DNA of 64,000 bases from Rhodospirillaceae bacterium. GTDB taxonomy: Bacteria > Pseudomonadota > Alphaproteobacteria > Dongiales > Dongiaceae. The stretch spans positions 372,001 to 436,000 of the forward strand of contig JADJQM010000002.1 in assembly GCA_016712715.1 (NCBI GenBank), written 5' to 3'. The first letter of the stretch is position 1. Each line of letters opens with the position of its first letter. Below the pieces are notes generated by a model. The model did no database searches, was not told the origin of the DNA, and saw only the letters and a list, made by a program, of their open reading frames with translations. Below are positions 18,952 through 27,698 of this stretch, one piece after another. The position numbers were made by a program, and so were the translations under genes.

Positions 18952-19344
18952 ATGGACCGCTTCACCGGCGGCTGCCTGTGCGGCAACGTCCGAATTGTGG
19001 CGTCCGGGCAGCCATACCGGGTCGGCATTTGTCACTGTCTAGATTGCCGCAAGCATCACGGGGCGCTCTTTCACGCTTCCGCGGTGTTCCCGCAGGACGC
19101 GGTGACGATCGATGGCGAGACGCGCGACTTTGCCGGGCGATTCTTCTGCCCCCGCTGCGGCTCATCGGTTTTTGCGCGCACCGGTGACGAGGTCGAGATA
19201 AACCTGGGGTCTCTGGACGAACCTGACCAGTTGAAGCCGACCTACGAACTGTGGACAGTGCGTCGCGAGTCCTGGCTGCCACCTTTTCCGCTCACGCGAC
19301 GATATGACCGGAATCGTGATGCCACTGGCCGCCGTGAGGAATAG
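18952..19344 (+). CDS. GFA-family zinc-binding protein
   Basis: A 130-residue protein of the Gfa/CENP-V fold. Zinc ligands are visible as GGCLCGNVR, CHCLDCRKHHG and CPRCGSSVF. The family was named after glutathione-dependent formaldehyde activation, but most members, including this one, have no proven activity. GGAG at 18941-18944 precedes the ATG at 18952. Single gene between the PraR-like regulator and metK, followed by a terminator. Confidence 0.9.
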   Translation: MDRFTGGCLCGNVRIVASGQPYRVGICHCLDCRKHHGALFHASAVFPQDAVTIDGETRDFAGRFFCPRCGSSVFARTGDEVEINLGSLDEPDQLKPTYELWTVRRESWLPPFPLTRRYDRNRDATGRREE

Positions 19345-19410
19345 GGCCGCGTTTCAGGGGGCTCCGGGACGAGTAAAACCTGCTTGACCGCCGAATCCCG
19401 GTCAACCATG

Positions 19411-19438
19411 ATCCCGGCCGCGCCGCGGCCGGGATTTT
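19411..19438 (+). terminator. Rho-independent terminator between the GFA gene and metK
   Basis: ATCCCGGCCGC (19411-19421) pairs perfectly with GCGGCCGGGAT (19425-19435) over a 3-base loop, with Ts following. It separates the GFA gene from metK. Just upstream lies a shorter palindrome, TTGACCG/CGGTCAA at 19384-19405, which could be a protein site. I looked for a SAM-II or SAM/SAH riboswitch in 19345-19546 and could not support one. Confidence 0.8.
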
Positions 19439-19546
19439 GCTGTCCGAATCCAGGGAAATTGCCCTTTCAGAGAGCTTTCCCCATCGAACCCCCTCCCGCC
19501 TCAGCACCGTGAACTTGTCGAACCTTTTTAAGCGGGAATCCTGCCA

Positions 19547-20713
19547 GTGTCGAAAACCAGCTACCTGTTTACCAGCGAAAGCGTGTCCGAAGGCCATCCT
19601 GACAAGGTCTGCGACCGCATTTCCGACAGCATCGTCGATCTTTACCTGGGCGCCGAGCCCGAAGCCCGCGTCGCCCTCGAGACCCTGGCCACGACCAACA
19701 AGGTCGTGCTGGCCGGTGAAGTCCGCGGCCCCGCCTCGATCACCCATGAGAAGCTGATCGAAACGGCACGCCGGGCCATCAAGGAGATCGGCTACGAGCA
19801 GGAAGGCTTCCATTGGAAGACGGCCAGCATCGATTGCTATGTGCATTCGCAATCGGCCGATATTGCCCAGGGCGTCGATTCCACCGGCAACAAGGATGAA
19901 GGTGCCGGCGACCAGGGCATCATGTTCGGCTATGCCTGCAAGGAGACGCCGGTCCTGATGCCGGCGCCGCTGCAATACGCGCATCAGATTTTGAAGCTGA
20001 TGGCGGATGACCGCCACAGCGGCAAGGTCAAAGGCTTCGGCCCGGACGCCAAGAGCCAGGTGACCCTGCACTATGAAAACGGCAAGCCGGTCAAGGCGAC
20101 CTCGGTCGTCGTCTCGACCCAGCACACGGCCGATCTCGACCAGAAGGCGGTCCGTGAGCTGGTGCGCCCCTATGTCGAGCAGGTCCTGCCCAAGGGCTGG
20201 TTCCCGAGCGAAGATGAATTCTACGTCAACCCCACGGGCAAGTTCGTCATCGGCGGCCCGGACGGCGATGCCGGCCTCACCGGTCGCAAGATCATCGTCG
20301 ACACCTACGGCGGTGCGGCACCCCATGGCGGCGGCGCCTTCAGCGGCAAGGACCCGACCAAGGTCGACCGTTCGGCCGCCTACGCCGCGCGCTATCTGGC
20401 GAAGAACGTGGTCGCGGCCGGCTTTGCCGACAAATGCGCCATCCAGGTCGCCTATGCGATCGGTGTTTCGAAGCCGCTCTCGGTCTATGTGAACACCTAT
20501 GGCACCGGCACGGTCGACGAAGAGAAGCTGGTGACGGTGCTTGGCGAGCTCATGGATCTGTCGCCCCGCGGTATCCGCAAGCATCTCGGCCTCAACCGGC
20601 CCATCTATGCGCGCACCTCGTCCTATGGGCATTTCGGCCGCGAGCCGGAAGCTGATGGCGGCTTCTCATGGGAGAAGCTGGATCTCGTCGCCGGCCTGCA
20701 AGCCGCCTTCTGA
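19547..20713 (+). CDS. metK: S-adenosylmethionine synthetase
   Basis: A 388-residue MAT enzyme of normal length making SAM from methionine and ATP. Signatures: SESVSEGHPDKVCDRISDSI (ATP binding), GAGDQGIMFGYA, GGAFSGKDPTKVDRSAAYAA and the C-terminal GHFGRE. Start appears to be GTG at 19547 (SKTSYLF follows). It lies 13 bases upstream of trmB, whose product consumes SAM. Confidence 0.96.
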   Translation: MSKTSYLFTSESVSEGHPDKVCDRISDSIVDLYLGAEPEARVALETLATTNKVVLAGEVRGPASITHEKLIETARRAIKEIGYEQEGFHWKTASIDCYVHSQSADIAQGVDSTGNKDEGAGDQGIMFGYACKETPVLMPAPLQYAHQILKLMADDRHSGKVKGFGPDAKSQVTLHYENGKPVKATSVVVSTQHTADLDQKAVRELVRPYVEQVLPKGWFPSEDEFYVNPTGKFVIGGPDGDAGLTGRKIIVDTYGGAAPHGGGAFSGKDPTKVDRSAAYAARYLAKNVVAAGFADKCAIQVAYAIGVSKPLSVYVNTYGTGTVDEEKLVTVLGELMDLSPRGIRKHLGLNRPIYARTSSYGHFGREPEADGGFSWEKLDLVAGLQAAF

Positions 20714-20726
20714 TCCGAGCCCTTTG

Positions 20727-21455
20727 ATGACCGACAAACACGCCGCGGCGCCGGATGACGCCGCGGCGGATTCGTCTGGGCCGCGGCGAAACTTTTACGG
20801 CCGCCGCCAGGGCAGGCCGCTCCGCGACAGCCGCAAGAAGTTGATGGAATCGCTGCTGCCGCGGATCACCGTCACGGTGACGCCGGGGCAGGAGATCGAT
20901 CCAGCGTCGCTGTTCACGCCGACGCTGAAGGAATATTGGCTGGAAATCGGTTTCGGCGGTGGCGAGCATCTCGCAGCGCAAGCCGCGGCGCACCGCGATG
21001 TGGGCCTGATCGGCTGCGAGATCTTCCTCAACGGCATCGCCTCCGCGCTCTCGCATATCGAGGCGGAAGCGCTCTCGAACGTGCGCATCTATCCGGAGGA
21101 TGTGCGCGATCTGCTGCCCGTGCTCAAAGCCCAGAGCTTCGATCGGATCTTCCTGCTGTTCCCCGATCCCTGGCACAAGGCGCGCCACGCCAGCCGGCGC
21201 TTCGTCAACCAGGCCAATCTCGATATCGTGGCGTCGCTGCTGAAACCCGGGGCTGAATTCCGCATCGGTAGCGATGATCCCGTCTATATCGGCTGGGCCC
21301 TCGCCCACACCACGCGGCACCCGTCGTTCACATGGCTCGCCGAGAAATCGAGCGACTGGCTGGTGCGCCCGGACGATTGGCCGCCCTCGCGCTATGAGCA
21401 GAAAGCCATCCGCCAGGGCCGTGTACCGCATTATTTCAGGTTCAGGCGGGTTTAG
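20727..21455 (+). CDS. trmB: tRNA (guanine-N7-)-methyltransferase
   Basis: A 242-residue SAM-dependent enzyme forming m7G46 in tRNA. The SAM motif is LEIGFGGGEHL, and the TrmB hallmark PDPWHKARHASRRF is present, as is the N-terminal YGRRQGRPLR seen in alphaproteobacterial TrmB. It lies 13 bases after metK. The rimP-nusA genes that often follow are not here; instead a minus-strand gene overlaps its last 4 bases convergently. Confidence 0.95.
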   Translation: MTDKHAAAPDDAAADSSGPRRNFYGRRQGRPLRDSRKKLMESLLPRITVTVTPGQEIDPASLFTPTLKEYWLEIGFGGGEHLAAQAAAHRDVGLIGCEIFLNGIASALSHIEAEALSNVRIYPEDVRDLLPVLKAQSFDRIFLLFPDPWHKARHASRRFVNQANLDIVASLLKPGAEFRIGSDDPVYIGWALAHTTRHPSFTWLAEKSSDWLVRPDDWPPSRYEQKAIRQGRVPHYFRFRRV

Positions 21456-21703
21456 AACTCGCCCGATAGCCAGCCAAGGAATAGCGGCTTGATCATGGGC
21501 AACAGATAAAGACCAGCTAGTATAATGGCGATTGCCAATGTCCACGTCCGCACCCTGAAAATGGGCGCGAAGATTTGGCGGGGAAGCGACCTGCGCATGC
21601 CATCTTGCTTGCGCACGTAGTCGGGCGAGACCGGCTCGCCATTGATGACCGACCTGATTCCACCCAGGATCTCTCGCAACGAGGGTTCCTGGCGATCACT
21701 CAC
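21452..21703 (-). CDS. Small membrane protein with a PopZ-like N-terminal motif
   Basis: An 83-residue protein whose GTG start overlaps the map stop codon (GTGA), so it is coupled to map. Residues 4-18 (RQEPSLREILGGIRSVI) resemble the N-terminal EPSMEEILASIRRII-type helix of PopZ/DUF2497 proteins. One or two hydrophobic segments follow (RVRTWTLAIAIILAGLYLLP, then PLFLGWL). The PopZ resemblance is by eye over about 15 residues and may be convergent. Convergent overlap of 4 bases with trmB. Confidence 0.55.
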   Translation of the reverse strand: MSDRQEPSLREILGGIRSVINGEPVSPDYVRKQDGMRRSLPRQIFAPIFRVRTWTLAIAIILAGLYLLPMIKPLFLGWLSGEF

Positions 21704-22518
21704 GCCGCAGCCTTCCACTCGATGCCCTTGGGCGAGGGCGTGAAGATTTCGACGCCGGTCTCCGTGACACCCACCGAGTGTTCGAACTGCGCGGACAGGG
21801 ATTGATCGCGCGTGACCGTGGTCCAGCCGTCGGCCAGGATCTTCACATCGGCCTTGCCGGCATTGAGCATCGGTTCGATGGTGAAGATCATGCCGGGTTC
21901 CAGCACCACGCCGGTGCCGGGCTTGCCGTAATGCAGGACCTGCGGCGCGTCATGGAACACGCGGCCGACACCGTGGCCGCAGAAGTCTTCCACCACCGAG
22001 AGGCGGTTCTTATGCGCCAGCGTCTCGATGGCGTTGCCCACATCGCCCAGCGTGTTGCCGGGCTTCACCATGGCAATCCCCGCCATCAGGGCCTGATAGG
22101 TGACGTCGCACAGGCGCCGCGCCTTCACGCTGGCTTGGCCGGCGATGAACATGCGGGATGAATCGCCATGCCAGCCATCCACCAGCGGCGTCACGTCGAT
22201 ATTGAGGATGTCGCCATCCATCAGGATCTTGCGGTCGGACGGAATGCCGTGGGTCACCACATGATTGACCGAGATGCAACTGGCGTGCTGGTAGCCCTTG
22301 TAGCCGATGGTGGCGGGGACGCCGCCATGATCGCGCATGAAGGTCTCGCATAATTTGTCGAGAGCCCCGGTGCTGATGCCGGGGCGCACATGATCCGCGA
22401 TGAAGTCGAGGGTTTCGGCGGCGAGCCGGCCGGCCTTGCGCATGCCGGCGAACCCCTCCGCGTCATGGATGGGGATCGGGCGGTTGTTCATATCGCGCTG
22501 GGCGGAGAGTTTCATCAT
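21700..22518 (-). CDS. map: Methionine aminopeptidase, type I
   Basis: A 272-residue metalloprotease removing N-terminal Met. Ligand motifs are visible: the histidine in GYKGYQHASCISVNHVVTHG, the first aspartate in NIDVTPLVDGWHGDSSRMF, GHGVGRVFHDAP, and the glutamates in FTIEPML and QFEHSVGV. Two tandem ATG codons (22518 and 22515) are possible starts. It is followed by the small PopZ-motif membrane protein. The upstream region toward the divergent helicase gene holds two palindromic repeats. Confidence 0.95.
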   Translation of the reverse strand: MMKLSAQRDMNNRPIPIHDAEGFAGMRKAGRLAAETLDFIADHVRPGISTGALDKLCETFMRDHGGVPATIGYKGYQHASCISVNHVVTHGIPSDRKILMDGDILNIDVTPLVDGWHGDSSRMFIAGQASVKARRLCDVTYQALMAGIAMVKPGNTLGDVGNAIETLAHKNRLSVVEDFCGHGVGRVFHDAPQVLHYGKPGTGVVLEPGMIFTIEPMLNAGKADVKILADGWTTVTRDQSLSAQFEHSVGVTETGVEIFTPSPKGIEWKAAA

Positions 22519-22585
22519 GGTTTTTCTTTAAGACTGAATGGGACGGAGGTCAAATGGGCTTGGCCGGATACTGCCTAGCCGTCTC

Positions 22586-22723
22586 ATTCCCTCTCCCCCT
22601 GCCGACGTAGGTCGGCATTCGCCGACGGGGGCGGGAGAGGGTTAGGGTGAGGGGGTGGATGGACCGGACTCGCTGTGAGACCCCCTCACCCCGACCCTCT
22701 CCCGCGAGGGGAGAGGGGGTGAG
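22586..22723. repeat. Inverted pair of C/G-rich palindromic repeats (copies 4 and 5)
   Basis: Copy 4 (22586-22657) carries an extra insert, GCCGACGTAGGTCGGC, inside the CCCTCTCCCC/GGGAGAGGG arms. Copy 5 (22679-22723) is the standard form and lies in the opposite orientation, about 20 bases away. Same family as the repeats at 7947 and 11274. Here the pair sits between two divergent genes (map and the helicase), so a terminator role is less likely than at 11274. Confidence 0.75.
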
Positions 22724-22785
22724 CTTCGTCCTGGCGTGTCGGAGCACTTGCATTCTGTGGTGCAGCGCGCCAATTCTGGGGCATC

Positions 22786-25407
22786 ATGAATGCCCAAACG
22801 CAGCGCCTCACGGCGGTCCTCGGCCCGACCAATACCGGCAAGACCTATATGGCCATGGAGCGGTTGCTGGGCCACCGGTCGGGGATGATCGGCTTTCCGC
22901 TGCGCCTGCTGGCGCGGGAGAATTATGACCGTGCGGTGAAGGCCCTGGGGGCCGAGGCCTGCGCCCTGGTCACCGGCGAGGAAAAAATCGTGCCGCGCGG
23001 GGCGCGCTATTTTTTCTGCACCGTGGAATCGATGCCCCTCGACCGGCCGGTGGCCTTCGTCGCGGTGGACGAGATCCAGTTGGCGGCGGATTCCGAGCGC
23101 GGGCATATCTTCACCGACCGGCTGATGCGGGCGCGGGGCATGGACGAGACCATGTTCATGGGATCTGATGCCGCCACCCCCTGGGTGAAGCTGCTGGTGC
23201 CGGGGATCGAGATCGTCAACCGGCCGCGCTTCTCCACCCTCACCTATGCCGGGTCGAAGAAGATCACGCGCCTGCCGCCGCGCTCGGCGGTGGTGGCGTT
23301 CTCGGCGGCCGACGTCTATGCCATCGCCGATCTCATCCGCCGCCAGCGTGGCGGCACGGCGATCGTCATGGGCGCACTCAGCCCCCGCACGCGCAATGCC
23401 CAGGTCGATCTCTACCAGGCGGGCGAGGTCGATTATCTGGTGGCGACCGATGCGATCGGCATGGGCCTCAACCTCAATGTGGGCCATGTCGCCTTTGCAG
23501 CCCTCCGCAAGTTCGACGGTCGCTCGATGCGCAGCTTGAGCCGCGCCGAGATCGGGCAGATCGCCGGGCGTGCCGGGCGGCACATGACCGACGGCACCTT
23601 CGGCACCACGGCCGAGGTGGGGCCGATGGACCCGGACCTCATCGAGGCGGTCGAGAACCACCGCGTCGATCCCATCCATTTCCTGATGTGGCGCAATGCG
23701 GAGCTCGACTTCCGCAGCCTCGACGGGTTGCTGCGCAGTCTCGATGCGCGCTCGCCCCATCCGGGCCTGGTGCGGCAGCAGGAGGCGATCGATCATCAAT
23801 CGCTGGCAGCCCTCGCGCGCGACGAGGAGATCCGGGCGCTCGCCCACAGCAAGGCGCGCGTCACGTTGCTGTGGGAAGTCTGCCAGGTGCCGGATTTCCG
23901 CAAGCTGATGACCGATGCGCATCTCAGGCTGCTCAGCCAGATCTACCGGCATCTGGTGGGCGGTGGCGGTCTTGCCATCGGGCGCATTCCCACCGATTGG
24001 ATCGCCGACCAGATGAGCCGCCTCGACCGCATCGATGGCGATATCGATCACCTCACCCAGCGCATCGCCCATATCCGCACCTGGTCCTATGTCGCCCAGC
24101 GTAGCGAATGGTTGGCCGATGCGCCGCAGTGGCAGGGGCGCGCGCAGGAGATCGAGGACCGGCTGTCGGATGCCCTCCACGAGGCGCTGACCCAGCGCTT
24201 CGTCGACCGGCGTCACGCAGCCCTCCATCGCCGCATGGTCGATGGCGGCAAGCTCGAAGGCGCCGTGGCCGAGGATGGTGTCGTCACCGTCGAGGGGCAT
24301 GAAGTCGGTCAGTTGAAGGGGCTCGATTTCCTGCCGGCGATCGACGCCAATCTGGAGGAGGCACGGCCGCTGCTGGCAGCGGCCAGGCGCGTGCTGGGGC
24401 CATCCATCCGCACGCGCGTGGCGGACCTGGTGGCAAGCCCCGACGGCGCCTTCCACCTCTCAGCCGACGGCGCCATCGCCTGGCGCGAGACGCAGCTTGG
24501 CCGCCTCGTGCGCGGCGACCAGCCGCTGCGGCCGATGATCGAGCTGAAATCCATCGACCTCATCGACGGGCGCCAGCGCCAGGCGATCGAGCAGCGCCTG
24601 CGGCATTGGCTGGACCGGTTGCTGCGCCATCGCCTGCGCCCGATCTACCTGGCGCAATCTGCCAAGCTGGAGCCGGCGGCACGTGGCCTGGTCTATCAGC
24701 TCGGCGAAGGGCTGGGCGCGCTCCACCGCGAGAGTGTGCGGGCTCAGCTCAATGCGCTCAGCGCCACCGACCGCAAGGCGCTGGCGGCCCTGGGTGTGCG
24801 CATCGGGGCCGTCAGCATCTGGATGAGCCGGCTCGACGATCGGCGCCAGCGCCGGCTGCTGGGCCTGCTGGCCGCGCTGTGGCATCGATTGAAGATCGAT
24901 GGCGAAGGCAAGCCGGATCCCTTGCTGCTCGATGCGAGCGGCCTCGCGGCCTGGCAGATGGCGGGCGGCAAGCGCGTCGTCGCCGGGCGCGGTTTCACTT
25001 TCGGCGAATTGGAGCGCCTCGCCCTGGGCCTGCGTGAGGCGGCGGCGGCGAAGACGCTGTCGGCCGACGAGGCCAATGCGACAAAGTTCAACATGACGCC
25101 CGACGAACTCGGCCAGGCGATGCGGTATCTCAATATCCGCGCGACCTTGCCGGGCGGCGTACGCGCGGTGGCGCGGCCCAAGCGCGGCAAGCCCCTTGGA
25201 AACAAGATCGCGGGTGCGACGCCGAAGCCCCTGCGACCGGAACCCAAGCTCGACCCAAACTCACCCTTTGCCGGCCTCTCGGTGCTGCAGGAGCGTCTGC
25301 TGGCGCGCAAGGCGGCGCCGATGCCGCCAGCGGCACAGCCGCGGTCAAAGCGGCGGCGACGCAAACGCGCCCCGGCCAAGGGTCCGGAAAATCCCGGGAC
25401 GCCATGA
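22786..25407 (+). CDS. Suv3-type DExH RNA helicase
   Basis: An 873-residue superfamily 2 helicase. Walker A is GPTNTGKTYMAME (residues about 13-25), the DExH box is VAVDEIQLA, and motif VI is IGQIAGRAGRH. RecA-like domains occupy roughly residues 1-330, followed by a long SUV3-like C-terminal region and a very basic tail (KRRRRKRAPAK). Homologues of mitochondrial SUV3 are widespread in alphaproteobacteria and are thought to unwind structured RNA, probably with RNases. It overlaps the next gene by 4 bases (ATGA). Confidence 0.9.
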   Translation: MNAQTQRLTAVLGPTNTGKTYMAMERLLGHRSGMIGFPLRLLARENYDRAVKALGAEACALVTGEEKIVPRGARYFFCTVESMPLDRPVAFVAVDEIQLAADSERGHIFTDRLMRARGMDETMFMGSDAATPWVKLLVPGIEIVNRPRFSTLTYAGSKKITRLPPRSAVVAFSAADVYAIADLIRRQRGGTAIVMGALSPRTRNAQVDLYQAGEVDYLVATDAIGMGLNLNVGHVAFAALRKFDGRSMRSLSRAEIGQIAGRAGRHMTDGTFGTTAEVGPMDPDLIEAVENHRVDPIHFLMWRNAELDFRSLDGLLRSLDARSPHPGLVRQQEAIDHQSLAALARDEEIRALAHSKARVTLLWEVCQVPDFRKLMTDAHLRLLSQIYRHLVGGGGLAIGRIPTDWIADQMSRLDRIDGDIDHLTQRIAHIRTWSYVAQRSEWLADAPQWQGRAQEIEDRLSDALHEALTQRFVDRRHAALHRRMVDGGKLEGAVAEDGVVTVEGHEVGQLKGLDFLPAIDANLEEARPLLAAARRVLGPSIRTRVADLVASPDGAFHLSADGAIAWRETQLGRLVRGDQPLRPMIELKSIDLIDGRQRQAIEQRLRHWLDRLLRHRLRPIYLAQSAKLEPAARGLVYQLGEGLGALHRESVRAQLNALSATDRKALAALGVRIGAVSIWMSRLDDRRQRRLLGLLAALWHRLKIDGEGKPDPLLLDASGLAAWQMAGGKRVVAGRGFTFGELERLALGLREAAAAKTLSADEANATKFNMTPDELGQAMRYLNIRATLPGGVRAVARPKRGKPLGNKIAGATPKPLRPEPKLDPNSPFAGLSVLQERLLARKAAPMPPAAQPRSKRRRRKRAPAKGPENPGTP

Positions 25408-25802
25408 GCGGGTCGCAGCGCGTCGACAAGTGGCTGTGGTTCGCGCGCTTCCTGAAGTCGCGCAGCCTCGCCACCACGCTGGCAGCCAGCGGCAGGATCC
25501 GGATCAACGGCACGGTGACGGCCAAGGCGCATCAGCCGGTGAAGCCGGGCGACGTGCTGACCTTTCCGCTCGGGCACCATATCCGCGTCATCAAGGTGCT
25601 GGATCCCGGCACACGGCGCGGGCCGGCGCCCGAGGCGCAGGCGCTTTATGAGGACCTGTCGCCGCCACCCCCGCGCTCGAAGGGCGTTACCGTGGTCGGC
25701 GGCGATCCGCCGCAGCGCGACATCGGCGCCGGGCGGCCCACCAAGCGCGAGCGTCGCGCGCTCGATGAACTGATGGGCGATGACGGAACCGGCGATGACT
25801 AA
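25404..25802 (+). CDS. S4-domain RNA-binding protein (HslR/Hsp15-like)
   Basis: A 132-residue protein. The S4 RNA-binding fold lies at residues 5-65, starting QRVDKWLWFARFLKSRSLA and including GRIRINGTV. The C-terminal half is basic and probably disordered. Hsp15 in E. coli recycles stalled 50S subunits; whether this protein does the same is inferred. Start ATG overlaps the helicase stop, so the two RNA-binding proteins are coupled. Confidence 0.9.
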   Translation: MSGSQRVDKWLWFARFLKSRSLATTLAASGRIRINGTVTAKAHQPVKPGDVLTFPLGHHIRVIKVLDPGTRRGPAPEAQALYEDLSPPPPRSKGVTVVGGDPPQRDIGAGRPTKRERRALDELMGDDGTGDD

Positions 25803-25937
25803 ACACACATGATTTGGTCGGAATGCGGGGCATGGCTGACGCGCAGGGACCTGATGTTGCACCATCCTGGGGGCTATGCTAGCAACCCCTGGCGCTTGAG
25901 AAATTGGGCGACCGGATGAAGAATTGGAGCAGCCGCT

Positions 25938-26273
25938 ATGGCCTATGTCGTTACCGAGGCGTGCATCAAGTGCAAGTACATGGACTGTGTCGAGGTCTGC
26001 CCGGTCGATTGCTTCTATGTCGGTGAAAACATGCTGGTGATCCACCCGGACGAATGCATCGATTGCGGCGTCTGCGAACCGGAATGCCCGGCCGATGCCA
26101 TTCTGCCCGATTCCGAGGCCGGTACGGACAAGTGGCTGGAAATTAACCGCCAGTACGCCGCCGAGTGGCCGAATATTACCCGCAAGGGCGACGCCCCGGC
26201 CGATGCCGATGAGTGGAAGGGCGTTGCTGACAAATTCGCCAAGCATTTCAATCCTGGGCCCGGCAAGGCCTGA
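25938..26273 (+). CDS. fdxA: 7Fe ferredoxin FdxA
   Basis: A 111-residue ferredoxin with cysteines arranged for one 3Fe-4S and one 4Fe-4S cluster: EACIKCKYMDCVEVCPVDC and CIDCGVCEPECP. A C-terminal extension of about 50 residues (ADEWKGVADKF) is typical of alphaproteobacterial FdxA/FdII. GGAG lies 8 bases before ATG 25938. It is an electron carrier, but its redox partner is unknown. Confidence 0.95.
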   Translation: MAYVVTEACIKCKYMDCVEVCPVDCFYVGENMLVIHPDECIDCGVCEPECPADAILPDSEAGTDKWLEINRQYAAEWPNITRKGDAPADADEWKGVADKFAKHFNPGPGKA

Positions 26274-26424
26274 TTTTCCCGTTACGTTCCTAAGATTTTA
26301 GTCCTCCTGCGCGGCTATGCCGCGCTTGAGATTCCAGATCTGGATGCCCATTTCGGGCAAGACGCTACACCCTGTGGTTAACGTCGGGGCGCCCCAAGTG
26401 CGTTTGGCGCATAACTGCCTTTCC

Positions 26425-26453
26425 TTGAATTCGAGCCCGATTTTTGCTATAAA
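26425..26453 (+). promoter_or_regulatory. Putative sigma70 promoter with extended -10 for carD
   Basis: TTGAAT (26425-26430) and TATAAA (26448-26453) are spaced by exactly 17 bases, and the -10 is preceded by TGC, an extended -10. This is the best promoter match in the window. Confidence 0.6.
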
Positions 26454-26722
26454 TCTGGGACAGGTCGTTGGGGCGGAAATCGCTGGAAAGATTAATCTTT
26501 TCGCGCCCGTCCAAGCCTAAAAGTTAACTTCGAACCAGACTCGGAATCCGCATGGAACCGGGAAAGGTTTGTTGCGGCTTTGAGTCAGAAATACTGACGG
26601 TTTGGGACCCCCTCAGAAGGGTCCGACAAGAAAATGCCAGCATCGTTTCGGCGATGAATCGGCAGAGGGTGGTTTGGCGGAGCAACTCCCTCGCAGTGAG
26701 GTCGTTGAAGCGTGTGACCCCA

Positions 26723-26761
26723 GGATTGTTACCGAGGGTTGTTACCGAGGGTTGTTACCGG
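26723..26761 (+). repeat. 13-base tandem repeat, three copies, in the carD leader
   Basis: Three head-to-tail units of GGGTTGTTACCGA (26723-26735, 26736-26748, 26749-26761), the first and last differing at one position each. Located about 70-110 bases before the carD start, within its predicted leader. Confidence 0.85.
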
Positions 26762-26832
26762 GCGAGGAAGCCCCCCATTCGATTTCACCGGGGCGGATGG
26801 CCGGATTGTTGCGTGAATCAGGATCGGATGAC

Positions 26833-27375
26833 ATGGAGCTGGATGTGATCGAGAAAGCGAAGAAGGCAGTAGCCGCCAAAGACAAGGACATGGGTTTCCG
26901 CAAGGGCGATTTTGTCGTCTATCCGACCCATGGCGTCGGCAAGGTCATGGGCATCGAGAGCCAGGAAATTTCCGGCCACAGCCTGCAGGTCATCATCATC
27001 CTGTTCGACAAGGACCGCATGACGTTGCGCGTGCCGGTCGCCAAGGCGAAGAATTCGGGCCTCCGCAAGCTGTCCAGCAAGAAGGTCATGGAAACCGCCC
27101 TGCAGACCCTGAAGGGCCGTTCGCGCGTGAAGCGCGCCATGTGGTCGCGCCGCGCCCAGGAATATGAAGCCAAGATCAATTCGGGCGATCCGGTCTCGAT
27201 CGCCGAGGTCGTGCGCGATCTCCACCGCAATGCCGACCAGCCGGACCAGTCCTACAGCGAACGCCAGATCTATCAGGCGGCCCTCGACCGCCTGGTGCGC
27301 GAACTGGCGGCCATCGAAGGCATGGACGAACAGGCTGCCACCGAGCGTCTCCATCAGGTGATGAAGGCCGCCTGA
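26833..27375 (+). CDS. carD: CarD/CdnL-family transcriptional regulator
   Basis: A 180-residue protein. The N-terminal RNA polymerase-interacting Tudor-like domain (about residues 20-80) begins FRKGDFVVYPTHGVGKV. The helical C-terminal DNA-binding part follows (RVKRAMWSRRAQEYEAKI, RQIYQAALDRLVRELA). CarD/CdnL stabilises open complexes at rRNA and other promoters. The ATG at 26833, with AGGAT 8 bases upstream, fits homologues; the frame is open to 26602 without similarity. Follows fdxA, a common pairing. Confidence 0.93.
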   Translation: MELDVIEKAKKAVAAKDKDMGFRKGDFVVYPTHGVGKVMGIESQEISGHSLQVIIILFDKDRMTLRVPVAKAKNSGLRKLSSKKVMETALQTLKGRSRVKRAMWSRRAQEYEAKINSGDPVSIAEVVRDLHRNADQPDQSYSERQIYQAALDRLVRELAAIEGMDEQAATERLHQVMKAA

Positions 27376-27698
27376 GGCCGCCTTCACCCCCACCAGCTCT
27401 CTCCTCAGAGAGGCTCCCCGAGCGGCTTGACCGCTAACGACGGATGGTTCCCGGATCCCCTTCCGGTCCATCCGTCGGGGGTGTTCCCTCTCAGCGGGCG
27501 CCGCGATGCCGGCGCCCCTTCAGAAAAATCAGCATGTTTCCGCCAGCTTCCGCGGCATCAGCCCTCGGATCCCGGCATGCTTACACGCCGGTGCGGTGAG
27601 CTACATCACACTTACCGTGAACCTGCCGAACCATCGGTGTGTGCCGGCCGACTACTTGTCAATGCGATCACGCAGAACAGTAGCGAGGAGCGGCCAAC
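27376..27698. other. 323-base intergenic region with two hairpins
   Basis: Between carD and the RTX gene. CGACGGATGG (27438-27447) pairs with CCATCCGTCG (27468-27477), and GGGCGCCG (27496-27503) pairs with CGGCGCCC (27510-27517). Neither is followed by a T tract, so they are at best weak or factor-assisted terminators of carD. Nothing gene-like seen. Confidence 0.55.

Larger units (their letters stand above)
26274..26832 (+). other. 559-base intergenic region: long carD leader
   Basis: No credible gene seen; short frames here lack ribosome sites and family likeness. It contains the strong promoter match at 26425-26453, an AT-rich tract around 26490-26530, and a 13-base triplet repeat at 26723-26761. 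If the promoter is right, carD carries an unusually long 5' leader of about 370 bases, in which an RNA element could be hidden. Confidence 0.6.

Noticed and set aside
19345..19546. SAM-responsive riboswitch upstream of metK
   Set aside because: No SAM-II or SAM/SAH pseudoknot core was recognised; only a terminator and one short palindrome are visible. A covariance-model search would settle it.
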